Assembly: GCF_001570605.1 (NCBI RefSeq) | Contig: NZ_BBXG01000006.1 | Coordinates: 1 to 64,000 of the forward strand | Direction of reading: 5' to 3' | Source: Herbidospora cretacea | GTDB taxonomy: Bacteria; Actinomycetota; Actinomycetes; Streptosporangiales; Streptosporangiaceae | DNA: 64,000 nucleotides | Part shown: positions 55,963 to 64,000 of the stretch, one piece after another | Layout: every line of letters starts with the position of its first letter | Numbering within the stretch: position 1 is the stretch's first letter | Program-made: the position numbers and the translations under genes | The notes under the pieces: generated by a model | Databases searched by the model: none | The model's input: the letters and a program-made list of their open reading frames with translations, nothing else | Told to the model about the DNA's origin: nothing

Positions 55963-57119
55963 AGGTCCCCAAGCTCAACAACAACGACGACAGCTATGTC
56001 CTGGTGGAATGGCTGGTCGCCACCGGGACCGAGGTCAAGGAGGGCGACCCGATCGCCGTCCTGGAGACCTCGAAGTCGGCCGAGGAGGTGACCGCCGACG
56101 CGTCCGGAGTCCTGCTCCAGGAGGTCGCCCTGATGGCCGACTGCGCCCCCGGGGACCTGCTGGCCACCATCGGCTCCGTGGTCGAGGTCCCCCCGGCGGA
56201 CGACCGGACCTACTCCGAGACCCTGGCCTCCGCGCTGGCCCACTCGCCGGAAACGGGCGCCTTCGCCACCGGAGCCCTCTCGGCCGCCGGAGTGACCCCC
56301 GCCAAACGCCCCGGCCCCGTGATCACCGCTCCCGCCCGCGCCGCCATGGACGAACTCGGCGTGACCGAGGACCAGGTCGCCGCCCTGGGCATCCCCGTGA
56401 TCCGCCGGACCGACGTGGCCCAGCTCGCCGCCGCCAACGCCGCCCCCACCGAGCCGCTGTCCAAGGTCCAGCAGGCCGTCGGCCGCGCCGTCGCGCTCTC
56501 CCACTCCACGATCCCCGCCGCGTACGCCGTCCTCGACATGCCCCTGGACGAGGAACTCGCCGCCACCCGCCGCCTGACGAAGCAGGTCCGCCGCCCGGTC
56601 GGCCTGCCCGAACTCTTCGTCATGGCCGTCGCGAGACTCCACGCGGAGTTCCCGCTGTTCTTCGCCACCCTCAGCGACGACCGGACCAAGGCCGTCCTCT
56701 CCGACCGCCCCAACGTCGGCGTGACCTTCGACACCGGCGACGGCCTGTACGTCCCGGTCGTCCACGACGCCGCCGCGAAGTCGCTCCAGGAGGTGGCGAC
56801 GAAACTGATGGAATACCGCGTGGCCGCGATGAAGGGCGACTTCAAGGCGACCGACCTGGCCGACGCGAACATCGCCGTCACCCTCCACCACGACGGCGGC
56901 ATCAGCCTGGCGATCCCCTTCATCTTCCCCGGCACCGCCTGCGCCCTCGCCGTCACCGCCCCCCAGGAGACCCTCTACCTGGACGGCACCGAGGTGAAGG
57001 CCCGGCAGGTCTCCCACATAGGCCTCGCCTACGACCACCGCCTCATCAACGGCCGCGACGCGGCCCGCTTCCTCGCCGCCCTCCAACGGGAGACCAGAGC
57101 CCTGGCGACCACGGACTGA
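55959..57119 (+). CDS. Lipoyl-dependent E2 acyltransferase (cluster-specific)
   Basis: 386-residue E2. Residues 1-75 are one lipoyl domain with attachment Lys39 in LETSKSAEE; about 113-150 a peripheral-subunit-binding domain; about 160-386 the CAT-like catalytic domain. The active-site motif usually DHRxxDG reads DHRLING (His360 kept, Asp replaced by Asn). E2 normally passes the lipoyl-bound acyl group to CoA; here the phosphopantetheine of a carrier protein is an attractive alternative acceptor. No E3 gene follows, so lipoyl reoxidation needs the housekeeping E3, or none if no net oxidation occurs. Last gene of the operon. Confidence 0.9.
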   Translation: MKVPKLNNNDDSYVLVEWLVATGTEVKEGDPIAVLETSKSAEEVTADASGVLLQEVALMADCAPGDLLATIGSVVEVPPADDRTYSETLASALAHSPETGAFATGALSAAGVTPAKRPGPVITAPARAAMDELGVTEDQVAALGIPVIRRTDVAQLAAANAAPTEPLSKVQQAVGRAVALSHSTIPAAYAVLDMPLDEELAATRRLTKQVRRPVGLPELFVMAVARLHAEFPLFFATLSDDRTKAVLSDRPNVGVTFDTGDGLYVPVVHDAAAKSLQEVATKLMEYRVAAMKGDFKATDLADANIAVTLHHDGGISLAIPFIFPGTACALAVTAPQETLYLDGTEVKARQVSHIGLAYDHRLINGRDAARFLAALQRETRALATTD

Positions 57120-57150
57120 CGGTCACCCCGCCGCGCACCTCGCGCGACGT

Positions 57151-57200
57151 CGTCGAGCATCTCGGAGAGCGTTCAGCGCTGCTCGGCGAGATGCTTGACG
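57151..57200. terminator. Long hairpin between E2 and lhr
   Basis: Positions 57151-57164 and 57187-57200 pair over 14 bases with a single G-U wobble and no mismatch. The 22-base interior holds a second GAGC/GCTC pairing. It lies between convergent genes and is a probable bidirectional terminator, although without a U-run. Confidence 0.6.
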
Positions 57201-57257
57201 GAGTACTTGAGCCCACCGAGACTGTCGCTGATCAGCGCTGCCCTTCCCCGTCGGTCC

Positions 57258-60200
57258 TCACCCCCGGATGCGAAGGCCTCGTGGGGTCGGATGGAAGCCG
57301 GCGGCCTCCAGGGCCGCGCCCAGCGGGGAGTCGTTGATGGCGGTCCCGTCGGCCCGTTCCACGGTCAACCGCCCCAGAGCTCCGTCGCGTACGGCTCCCG
57401 CCAGCGCCTCCACCGCCACGCTCAGGTGGTCGTCCTCGCCGAAGGACAGCAAGGTCTTCCCGCCCCGTTCGACATAGAGGACCAGCTTTCCGGCCACGGT
57501 CACCACCAGCGCGCCGGCCTTGCGCCCCGGCCGATGCCCGGCGTCGCCGCCCCGGTCGGGCCACGGCAGCGCCGCGCCGAACGGGTTGGCCGGGTCGGCG
57601 GCGGCCATCACGGTCGCCTTGGGCAGCTCCCGCTCGACGCCCTGGGGACGCCAGGCCGTCCACGGATCGACGTAGTCGCCCTCGGGCTGAGGAGGCTGCG
57701 CCACTTCCTTCCTGTCGGAGGCCCGCAGCCGGTCGACCGCCCCCGGCAGCGCGAACTGCGCCCCGCCGAGCCCTTCGACGAAGTAGCCGCGGCGGCACCG
57801 CCCGCTCTCCTCGAACGCCCGCAGCACCTGGTAGACGGCGGCGAACCCGCCCGGCAGCCGCTCGGCCGTCACGCCGCCGCGGGTCACCACGCCGTGGCGT
57901 TCGAGCAGCATCTCGGCCTGCGCCTGGGCGCGCAGCGTCACCTCACCCGAGGCCTCCGGCAGCAGCCACCACCGCCCTCCGACCGTCGGCGGACCCGACC
58001 GCGTCGGCAGCACGGCCCGCCGCCGCCGCGACGGGGAGGCGGGACGGTGGGCCGGTTTACCCGTCCCGAGAGCGGCCCGCAGCGGGGCGAGCGTGTCACC
58101 GGTGACCCGGCCCGACCAGACCAGATCCCACAGCGCCGCCGCGAGGGTGGCGTCGTCGGGGATCCCGCCGTGGACCACCCGGTTGGACAGGTCGCGGAAG
58201 AACAGCGCCCCGCCCCCCGACAGCACGCCGAGCACGGCCTCGTGGACCGGCGTCATGGTGATCTCACCCGGCAGCGGCATCAGCAGCGGCGCGGTGTCGG
58301 CGAAGAACAGCGACACCCACCCGTCGCCGCCGGGCAGCGCCCCCTGCCCCACCCAGAGCACCTCCCCGGAGGAGGTCAGCTCGTCGAGCAGCGAAGGTGA
58401 GTAACCGGCCACCCGTCCGGGCAGCACCAGCGTCTCCAGGGCCGACGCCGGAACGGCCGCCCCCTGCAACCGCTCGATGGCCGCGACCAGCGCATCCATC
58501 GCCCGATACGCCGCGCCCGCCCCCGGCCGCCCGCGCCCGCCATCGGGGTCGGCCGGACGTCCGGCGCGCCCTCCTGCCGCCGGGCTCGGCGGTTCGTGAG
58601 CCGCGATCCCGTGCCACCGGGGCAGGAACATCGCCAGCGCCTCCGGCGGCACCGGCTCGACCTCCTTGCGCAGCCGGGCCAGCGACCGCCGCCGCAGCAG
58701 CCGCAGCACCCCGGCGTCGCACCACTCCTCACCACGCCCACCCGGCCGGAACTCGCCCGACACCACGCGGCCGGACGCCGCCAGCCGGGCCAGCCCGTCG
58801 CTCACCACGGCGATCCCCACCCCGAAGCGCGCGGCCGCGGTCGAGGCCGGGAACGGCCCCCGCGTCCGGGCGTGCCGGGACAGCAGGTCACCCAGCGGAT
58901 CAGGGCGGGAGGCGGTCTCGGGCGGGTCGAGGAACTCCAGCGGCACCCCCACCGGCAGCGGCGCCCCCAGCGCGTCGCGCAGCCGCCAGGCGTCTTCGAC
59001 CGCAGCCCATTGGGGCACCCCCGCGACCCGCACCTGGATCGCCCGCCGCGACCGCTCCAGCTCGGCCAGCCACCCGGGATCGCCCTCTCTGATGGCGACG
59101 TCTTCGGCGAGCAGCGGCCCGTGGGACCGCAGCAGGTCGGCCAGGTCCTCCACGTCGCGCAGCGGCCGGTCGAGCCGGGCGAGCTCGCGCTCGGTCTCCG
59201 CGATCACGTCGGGATCGAGGAGTTCCCGAAGGTCGGCCTGGCCCATCAGCTCGGCCAGGAGAGAGGTGTCGAGGGCGAGCGCCTGGGCGCGCCGTTCGGC
59301 GAGGGGGGCGTCGCCTTCGTACATGAACTCGCCGATGTAGTTGAACAGCAGCGACGCCGCGAACGGCGAGGCCTGCCGCGTCTCCACCTCGACCACCCGC
59401 AGCCGCCGCGCCGAGATGTCGCGCATCAGCTGCACCAGACCAGGCACGTCGAACACGTCCTGGAGGCACTCGCGCATCGTCTCCAGCACGACCGGGAAAC
59501 CGGCGTACTTGGCCGCCACGCCCAGCAGATGAGCCGACCGCTGGCGCTGCTGCCACAGCGGGCTGCGCCGCCCCGGAGTGCGGCGCGGCAGCAGCAGGGA
59601 GCGCCCGGCGCACTCGCGGAACCGGGCAGCGAACAGCGCGGACCCGCCGAGCTCCTCGGTGACGATCTGCTCGATCTCCTCGGGGTCGAACGCCGCCACA
59701 TCGGTCGGCGCCTCGTCGAGGGTGTCGGGCACGCGAAGGATGATCCCGTCGTCGGAGTGGACGGCCTGCACGTCGATCCCGTAGCGCTCGCGCAGCCGCC
59801 GCGCGATGGCCAGCGCCCAGGGCGCGTGGACCCGGGCGCCGAACGGGGAGTGGATGATCACCCGCCAGTCGCCCAGCTCGTCGTGGAACCGCTCGACCAG
59901 CAGGGTCCGGTCGTCGGGGACGTATCCCGTCGCCTCCCGCTGCTCAGCGAGGTAGCCGATGAGGTTCCCGGCCGCGAACTCGTCGAGCCCGGCGGCGCGC
60001 ACCCGCTCCCCGGCGGCCGGCCCGGCCCCGGCCAGTTCCCGGACGAACGCGCCGATCGCCCGCCCCAGCTCGGCCGGACGGCCCTGGGGGTCGCCCTTCC
60101 AGAACGGCAGCTTCCCCGGCAGCCCGGGCGCGGGGGAGACGAGCACCCGGTCGGCCGTGATGTCCTCGATCCGCCAGGACGTCGCGCCGAGGACGAAGAC

Positions 60201-61877
60201 GTCGCCGACCCGGGATTCGTACACCATCTCCTCGTCGAGCTCCCCGACCCGGGACGCCTTCTCACCCACGAGGAACACGCCGAACAGGCCCCGGTCGGGG
60301 ATGGTGCCGCCGTTGGTGACGGCGAGCCGCTGGGCCCCGGGACGCCCCCGCAGCGTGCCGGTCACCCGGTCCCACACCAGCCGGGGGCGCAGCTCGGCGA
60401 ACTCCTCGCTCGGGTAGCGCCCGGCCAGCATGTCGAGCGTGGCCTCCAGCGCGGAGCGCGGCAGCGTGGCATAGGGCGCGGCGCGGCGGACCACGGTCTC
60501 CAGCTCGTCGACGGTCCATTCGTCGAGCGCGGTCATCGCGACGATCTGCTGGGCCAGCACGTCGAGGGCGTTGCGCGGATAGCGCAGCTCCTCGATCTGG
60601 CCGCCCTTCATGCGCTCGGCCACCACCGCCGTCTGGACGAGATCGCCCCGGTATTTCGGGAAGATCACCCCCCGCGACACCGCCCCCACCTGGTGCCCGG
60701 CCCGGCCGACCCGCTGCAGCCCGCTGGCCACGCTCGGCGGCGCCTCGACGCAGGCCACCAGATCGACCGACCCCATGTCGATGCCCAGTTCGAGGCTGGA
60801 CGTCGCCACCACCGCCGGCAGCCGCCCCGACTTCAGCGCCTCCTCGATCTGCGACCGCTCCTCCTTGGACACCGACCCGTGATGCGCCCGCACGACCTCG
60901 GGAACCGCCCCCTTGGACGCCCCCGCCTGCGCCATCAGCTCGGCGGGCACCCCGGCGTCGAGCGACTCGGCCGTGCTCCGCTCGTAGGCCAGCTCGTTGA
61001 GGCGGCTGCACAACCGCTCGGACAGCCGCCGCGAGTTGGCGAAGATGATCGTCGACCGGTGGGCCTCGATCAGGTCGAGAAGATGCTCCTCCACGTGGGG
61101 CCAGATGCTGCGCTGGTTGGGCTCCCCGGCGTCGCGCGAGGTGATCTCGGCCATGTCCTCGACCGGGACGACCACGTCGACCTCGATCCGCTTGTCCGAC
61201 GGCGGCTGCACGACCTTCGCCGGCCGCACGCCCCCCAGAAACGCGGCCACCTCGGACGCGGGCCGCACCGTCGCCGACAGCCCCACCCGCTGCGCCGGCT
61301 GGGGCAGCAGCGCGTCGAGCCGTTCGAGGGTGAGGGCCAGATGGGCCCCGCGTTTGGTGCCCGCCACCGCGTGGACCTCGTCGACGATCACCGTCTCGAC
61401 CCCGCGCAACGCCTCCCTCGCCTGCGAGGTGAGCAGCAGGAACAGCGACTCGGGCGTGGTGATCAGGATGTCGGACGGCTTGGACGCGAACCGCCGCCGC
61501 TCCTCGGCCGGGGTGTCGCCCGACCGGATGGCCACCGAGATCTCCGGCACGGCCACCCCCATGCGCCGCGCCGTCTGCCGCACCCCCGTCAGCGGCGCCC
61601 GCAGGTTGCGCTCGACGTCGACCGCCAGCGCCTTCAACGGCGAGACGTAGACGACCCGGCACTTCCTCTCCGGATCCTCCCGCGCGGCCAGCCGGTCGAT
61701 CGACCACAGGAACGCCGCCAGCGTCTTGCCCGACCCGGTCGGGGCCACCACCAGCGTGTTGTCACCGTCGGCGATGGAGTTCCAGGCGCCTTCCTGGGCG
61801 GCCGTCGGCGCGGCGAAGGCACCGGTGAACCACTCGCGGGTCACCGCCCCGAACCTGCTCAGCGCGCCTTTCGCCAT
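57258..61877 (-). CDS. lhr: Lhr-type ATP-dependent DNA helicase
   Basis: 1,539-residue superfamily 2 helicase. Walker A is APTGSGKTLAAF near residue 45, the DExH box is VIVDEVHAVAG, then GLSATVRP (motif III) and a long second RecA domain with QRVGRAGHQ (motif VI). Beyond about 850 come the winged-helix and the large Lhr C-terminal region characteristic of actinobacteria. It is a 3'-5' translocase taking part in DNA repair. ATG 61877 is chosen because GGAGGAGG lies eight bases ahead; a GTG at 61886 would add three residues. Convergent with the E2 gene. Confidence 0.93.
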   Translation of the reverse strand: MAKGALSRFGAVTREWFTGAFAAPTAAQEGAWNSIADGDNTLVVAPTGSGKTLAAFLWSIDRLAAREDPERKCRVVYVSPLKALAVDVERNLRAPLTGVRQTARRMGVAVPEISVAIRSGDTPAEERRRFASKPSDILITTPESLFLLLTSQAREALRGVETVIVDEVHAVAGTKRGAHLALTLERLDALLPQPAQRVGLSATVRPASEVAAFLGGVRPAKVVQPPSDKRIEVDVVVPVEDMAEITSRDAGEPNQRSIWPHVEEHLLDLIEAHRSTIIFANSRRLSERLCSRLNELAYERSTAESLDAGVPAELMAQAGASKGAVPEVVRAHHGSVSKEERSQIEEALKSGRLPAVVATSSLELGIDMGSVDLVACVEAPPSVASGLQRVGRAGHQVGAVSRGVIFPKYRGDLVQTAVVAERMKGGQIEELRYPRNALDVLAQQIVAMTALDEWTVDELETVVRRAAPYATLPRSALEATLDMLAGRYPSEEFAELRPRLVWDRVTGTLRGRPGAQRLAVTNGGTIPDRGLFGVFLVGEKASRVGELDEEMVYESRVGDVFVLGATSWRIEDITADRVLVSPAPGLPGKLPFWKGDPQGRPAELGRAIGAFVRELAGAGPAAGERVRAAGLDEFAAGNLIGYLAEQREATGYVPDDRTLLVERFHDELGDWRVIIHSPFGARVHAPWALAIARRLRERYGIDVQAVHSDDGIILRVPDTLDEAPTDVAAFDPEEIEQIVTEELGGSALFAARFRECAGRSLLLPRRTPGRRSPLWQQRQRSAHLLGVAAKYAGFPVVLETMRECLQDVFDVPGLVQLMRDISARRLRVVEVETRQASPFAASLLFNYIGEFMYEGDAPLAERRAQALALDTSLLAELMGQADLRELLDPDVIAETERELARLDRPLRDVEDLADLLRSHGPLLAEDVAIREGDPGWLAELERSRRAIQVRVAGVPQWAAVEDAWRLRDALGAPLPVGVPLEFLDPPETASRPDPLGDLLSRHARTRGPFPASTAAARFGVGIAVVSDGLARLAASGRVVSGEFRPGGRGEEWCDAGVLRLLRRRSLARLRKEVEPVPPEALAMFLPRWHGIAAHEPPSPAAGGRAGRPADPDGGRGRPGAGAAYRAMDALVAAIERLQGAAVPASALETLVLPGRVAGYSPSLLDELTSSGEVLWVGQGALPGGDGWVSLFFADTAPLLMPLPGEITMTPVHEAVLGVLSGGGALFFRDLSNRVVHGGIPDDATLAAALWDLVWSGRVTGDTLAPLRAALGTGKPAHRPASPSRRRRAVLPTRSGPPTVGGRWWLLPEASGEVTLRAQAQAEMLLERHGVVTRGGVTAERLPGGFAAVYQVLRAFEESGRCRRGYFVEGLGGAQFALPGAVDRLRASDRKEVAQPPQPEGDYVDPWTAWRPQGVERELPKATVMAAADPANPFGAALPWPDRGGDAGHRPGRKAGALVVTVAGKLVLYVERGGKTLLSFGEDDHLSVAVEALAGAVRDGALGRLTVERADGTAINDSPLGAALEAAGFHPTPRGLRIRG

Positions 61878-61966
61878 CAGGCCCACCTCCTCCGCACATC
61901 ATGCCTCCGGCGACCGACAGTTTCCGTCGGGCCTTGAGTGGTTCATCTGCGGTTAAAGCGACAATC

Positions 61967-62464
61967 ATGAGAACCATGGACATCGACTACGAGGCCATCG
62001 AAGCCACCCGCGCTTCCATAAAGGAGCGTCACCTCAACGAGCGCCGACCCCCGAGCAGTGCGCGCGGTCTGCACCACTTCGCCCTACTGTCCTCCAATGT
62101 CGAACGCACGATCGAATTCTACCAGGGCCTTCTGGAGTTCCCGCTCACCGAGATCTTCGAGAACCGCGACTACAAGGGCTCCAACCACTTCTTCTTCGAC
62201 ATCGGCAACGGCAACCTGCTGGCCTTCTTCGACTTCCCCGGCCTCGACCTCGGCCCCTACAAGGAGGTGCTCGGCGGCCTCCACCACATCGCGATCTCCG
62301 TCGACCCGGTCGTGTGGGAGCGCCTGCGCGGCAAGCTGGAGGCCGCCGGGGTGCCGTACATCATGGAGAGCGGCGCGTCCATCTACTTCAGCGACCCCGA
62401 CGGCGCCCGCCTCGAACTCCTCGCCGATCCCCTCGGCGAGATGTACGGCTCCCGCGTGCTCTGA
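61967..62464 (+). CDS. VOC-superfamily (glyoxalase/dioxygenase-like) protein
   Basis: 165-residue protein built on the vicinal-oxygen-chelate fold. It has an N-terminal helix of about 35 residues, then RGLHHFALLSSNVERTIEFY, FEN-DYKGSNHFFFDIG, and the second half GGLHHIAISVDPVVWERLRGKLEAAGV through IYFSDPDGARLELL. Candidate metal ligands are His in LHHFAL and LHHIAI and Glu in RLELL. Which small molecule it acts on is not visible. ATG 61967 is chosen over an ATG at 61976 without strong evidence. It is divergent from lhr across 89 bases. Confidence 0.85.
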   Translation: MRTMDIDYEAIEATRASIKERHLNERRPPSSARGLHHFALLSSNVERTIEFYQGLLEFPLTEIFENRDYKGSNHFFFDIGNGNLLAFFDFPGLDLGPYKEVLGGLHHIAISVDPVVWERLRGKLEAAGVPYIMESGASIYFSDPDGARLELLADPLGEMYGSRVL

Positions 62465-62495
62465 CCACCCTCACGACCCGGCCATACTGGGGGCC
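62461..62495 (+). promoter_or_regulatory. Leaderless promoter of the DUF3046 gene
   Basis: CTGACC (62461-62466), 16-base spacer, CATACT (62483-62488), then seven bases to the ATG at 62496, with no ribosome site. This spacing predicts transcription starting at the ATG. Confidence 0.5.
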
Positions 62496-62690
62496 ATGCG
62501 ACTCACGGATTTCTGGAACCGCATGTCCAGCCATTTCGGCCAGACGTACGCCGAGTCCTGGGCGAAGGACTACGTGATCGCAGGACTCGGCGGCCGGACC
62601 GTCGAACAGGCCCTGGCCGACGGCTTCGCGGCCAAGCAGGTCTGGCAGGCGGTCTGCCAGGTCGTCGACGTCGACCCCCGGCTCCGCTAA
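62496..62690 (+). CDS. DUF3046 family protein
   Basis: 64-residue actinobacterial protein of the DUF3046 family: MRLTDFWNRMSSHFG, YAESWAKDYVIAGLGGRTV and QALADGFAAKQVWQAVC are the conserved blocks. It is usually found near recA/recX; here recA is not in the window, so it may lie just beyond. Function is unknown. The Asp/Trp-rich small helical fold and strong conservation argue for a real gene. Confidence 0.88.
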   Translation: MRLTDFWNRMSSHFGQTYAESWAKDYVIAGLGGRTVEQALADGFAAKQVWQAVCQVVDVDPRLR

Positions 62691-62719
62691 CCCCCCGAGA
62701 AGCAGGAGAAGACCGGCCG

Positions 62720-63013
62720 ATGACCCTCCCCGCGCCCACGCGCACCCCGCTCACGGCAGACGAGAAGATCCGCGCCGAGGCGAACTTCGTCCCCCTGGTG
62801 GCCGGACACCTGGCCGCCAGCGGCCGGTTCCGGATCAGCGCCGACACCCCCGAGCTGGTGGAGCTGTTCCAGAACGTGGCCCACACCGTGGGCGAGCGGC
62901 TCGGGCGGCCCGTGGTCAGCTACGCCAACGGCCGATACATGGTGATCACCTTCGCCGGCTCAGACGATGAGCCCGCCGGTGGCCCTCAGGTTCTGACCGG
63001 TGATCCACTGTGA
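62720..63013 (+). CDS. Small protein of unknown function
   Basis: 97-residue open frame with actinomycete codon use and AGCAGGAGAAG ahead of the ATG. I do not recognise a family. It has a polar N-terminus, a helical middle (FVPLVAGHLAASGRF..TPELVELFQNVAHTVGERLG) and a beta hairpin (RPVVSYANGRYMVITF). The last 54 bases overlap the end of the convergent SDR gene, so its final 17 residues or so may have evolved under constraint from the other strand. Confidence 0.6.
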   Translation: MTLPAPTRTPLTADEKIRAEANFVPLVAGHLAASGRFRISADTPELVELFQNVAHTVGERLGRPVVSYANGRYMVITFAGSDDEPAGGPQVLTGDPL

Positions 63014-63712
63014 GTCGGGCCCGGCCAGGAACGCCACCACGTTGGCGATGTCGGCCGGTTCGCCCAGCCGGCGCAGCGCGGTCTTGGCGGTGATCCCGTC
63101 GAAGGTCTCGTCGGCGCTCACCCCCGACGACTCGCGCATCAGCTCGGTGTCGGTCACCCCGGGAGAGACCGCGTTAACGGTGATCCCGCGCTCCCCGAGC
63201 TCCCGCGCGGCCACGGCGGTCAGCAGCTCCAGCGCCGCCTTGCTGGCCAGATAGAGCGACAGCCCCTCGGCGGGCGCGCGGGTGCCGAAGGACGAGACGT
63301 TCACGATCCGCCCGCCCGCGCGCAGAATGCGGGACGCCGCCTGGATGGCCAGGAACGGCCCTCTCGCGTTCACGCCCATGACCCGGTCGAAGTCGTCGGC
63401 CGTGGCGTCGATGATGCGCCGGACCGGGTTGATCGCCGCGTTGTTGACGAGGATGTCGAGGCCGCCCAACCGGCGTAACACCTGCTCGAAGAGCAGTTTC
63501 ACGTCGTCGGGGCAGCCCATGTCGGCGCGGACCGCGTGAGCGGTGCCGCCGAACCTGGCCACCTGCTCGACGACCTCCTCGGCCGCCGACCGGTTCTCGT
63601 TGAAACTGAAGACCACATGAGCGCCTTCGCGAGCCAGTTTCTGTACGACGGCCCGCCCGATCCCCCGCGAACCACCCGTCACCAGAGCCGCCTTCGTCTC
63701 CAGTGCGCCCAT
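62960..63712 (-). CDS. Short-chain dehydrogenase/reductase (FabG-like)
   Basis: 250-residue classical SDR. Nucleotide motif TGGSRGIGRA near residue 13, NNAA, catalytic Ser in NVSSFG, YLASK (Tyr-x3-Lys) and the PGVTDTE segment are intact, and the end GQNLRATGGLIV is typical. It probably reduces a ketone or oxidises an alcohol with NADP(H). The substrate is unknown. GAGGAGAC precedes the ATG at 63712. The C-terminal coding end overlaps the small unknown gene on the other strand. Confidence 0.9.
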   Translation of the reverse strand: MGALETKAALVTGGSRGIGRAVVQKLAREGAHVVFSFNENRSAAEEVVEQVARFGGTAHAVRADMGCPDDVKLLFEQVLRRLGGLDILVNNAAINPVRRIIDATADDFDRVMGVNARGPFLAIQAASRILRAGGRIVNVSSFGTRAPAEGLSLYLASKAALELLTAVAARELGERGITVNAVSPGVTDTELMRESSGVSADETFDGITAKTALRRLGEPADIANVVAFLAGPDSQWITGQNLRATGGLIV

Positions 63713-63774
63713 GTGTCGTCTCCTCACCGCTGGGGCCCAACGGCAGCGTGCCACACATTCGTGGAGACGGGGTG

Positions 63775-64000
63775 TCAAGCCGCCTGAGAGAGGAGCTTCT
63801 CCAGGGTGTCGGCGGCGGCATCGGGGGAGTCGGCGTTCTCCTGGCCGTCGGGCGACCAGAGGAACAGCCATCCGCCACCCGACTGCGTGGCGAAGACGAT
63901 CGTCTGCCGGCTCGTGCGGGGATGCCAGATCCACAGCACGGGCTCGCCCCCGCCCAGCATCCTGCCCTGGAGCCCGCGCCCGGGAAGCCGCTCGGCGAGC
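63775..64000 (-). CDS. Unknown protein, 3' part only (runs off the window)
   Basis: C-terminal 74 codons of a leftward gene whose start lies beyond 64000. Visible are a Trp-rich strand region (VLWIWHPRTSRQTIVFA, GGGWLFLWSPDG) and a C-terminal helix (AADTLEKLLSQ). I do not recognise the family. The open frame has no stop back to the edge; an internal ATG at 63960 is unlikely to be the start because the frame stays open upstream. Confidence 0.6.
   Translation of the reverse strand, partial: LAERLPGRGLQGRMLGGGEPVLWIWHPRTSRQTIVFATQSGGGWLFLWSPDGQENADSPDAAADTLEKLLSQAA

Noticed and set aside
54036-57119. Housekeeping pyruvate or branched-chain dehydrogenase operon
   Set aside because: The E1-alpha start overlaps an NRPS gene stop, E1-alpha is short, E3 is missing, and the E2 active-site motif is altered; a cluster-specific role fits better, though not proven.
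58596-61937. Long open frame (1,113 codons) antisense to lhr
   Set aside because: Low-complexity Arg/His/Pro/Gly composition without motifs; the lhr frame on the opposite strand has all helicase motifs.

Overview
This window looks like the chromosome of a high-GC filamentous actinomycete, most likely Streptosporangiales (Streptosporangium/Nonomuraea-like). The reasons are very GC-rich coding sequence, many GTG starts and 4-base ATGA/GTGA gene overlaps, the actinobacterial block ftsK, HTH/RodZ-like, rimO, pgsA, cinA-C, clgR, a DUF3046 protein, an Lhr helicase of about 1,540 residues, and two sugar ABC importers without an ATPase of their own. The family-level placement is an inference. I see no rRNA, tRNA, CRISPR array, insertion sequence or prophage.

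Layout. (1) 0-8.6 kb: two related DHA2 drug-efflux MFS pumps, each beside its own regulator. One sits beside a large SARP/BTAD-NB-ARC activator, with six heptamer direct repeats between the two genes. The other sits beside an ECF42-type sigma factor with its DGPF partner, and two look-alike promoters (TGTCGA-N17-CGTC) precede the DGPF/sigma operon and the pump. (2) 8.7-24.5 kb: a pectin/galacturonate utilisation locus. It holds two secreted PL1 pectate lyases (one with a ricin-type lectin domain), an importer (binding protein plus two permeases), a candidate uronate dehydrogenase, an enolase-superfamily cycloisomerase/dehydratase, KdgD, a separate semialdehyde dehydrogenase, a mutarotase, a KDG-type sugar kinase, and LacI and IclR regulators with visible operator-like sites. 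Together these make a nearly complete oxidative route from galacturonate to 2-oxoglutarate. (3) 24.7-32.5 kb: conserved housekeeping genes (ftsK to clgR, a Nei-type glycosylase and an Rrf2 regulator). (4) 32.6-42.6 kb: a membrane-anchored EEP-family hydrolase, then an amino-sugar or peptidoglycan-turnover locus: GH3 N-acetylhexosaminidase, ABC importer, two paralogous ROK repressors and a VanX-like D-Ala-D-Ala dipeptidase.

(5) 42.6-57.1 kb is the most unusual part: a compact divergent biosynthetic gene cluster. Leftward run a C-A-PCP-TE NRPS fused in one 1,678-residue chain to an MFS exporter, a free carrier protein, a free condensation domain and a dimethylformamidase-beta-like protein. Rightward run an AMP ligase, a condensation-PCP didomain, and a translationally coupled set of 2-oxo-acid dehydrogenase E1-alpha, E1-beta and E2 genes with no E3. 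The NRPS thioesterase has Cys instead of Ser at the nucleophile position, the adenylation pocket reads by eye like an aspartate code, and E1-alpha carries an early TTA codon. I infer that a TPP/lipoyl-derived acyl unit is delivered to a carrier protein and joined to Asp or a related amino acid. The product is unknown to me.

(6) 57.1-64 kb: Lhr helicase, a VOC protein, DUF3046, a small unknown protein, an SDR oxidoreductase and the 3' part of an unknown gene at the window edge. Intergenic spaces are all under 300 bases. Several contain strong stem-loops or promoter signatures, listed separately; several promoters appear to give leaderless mRNAs.
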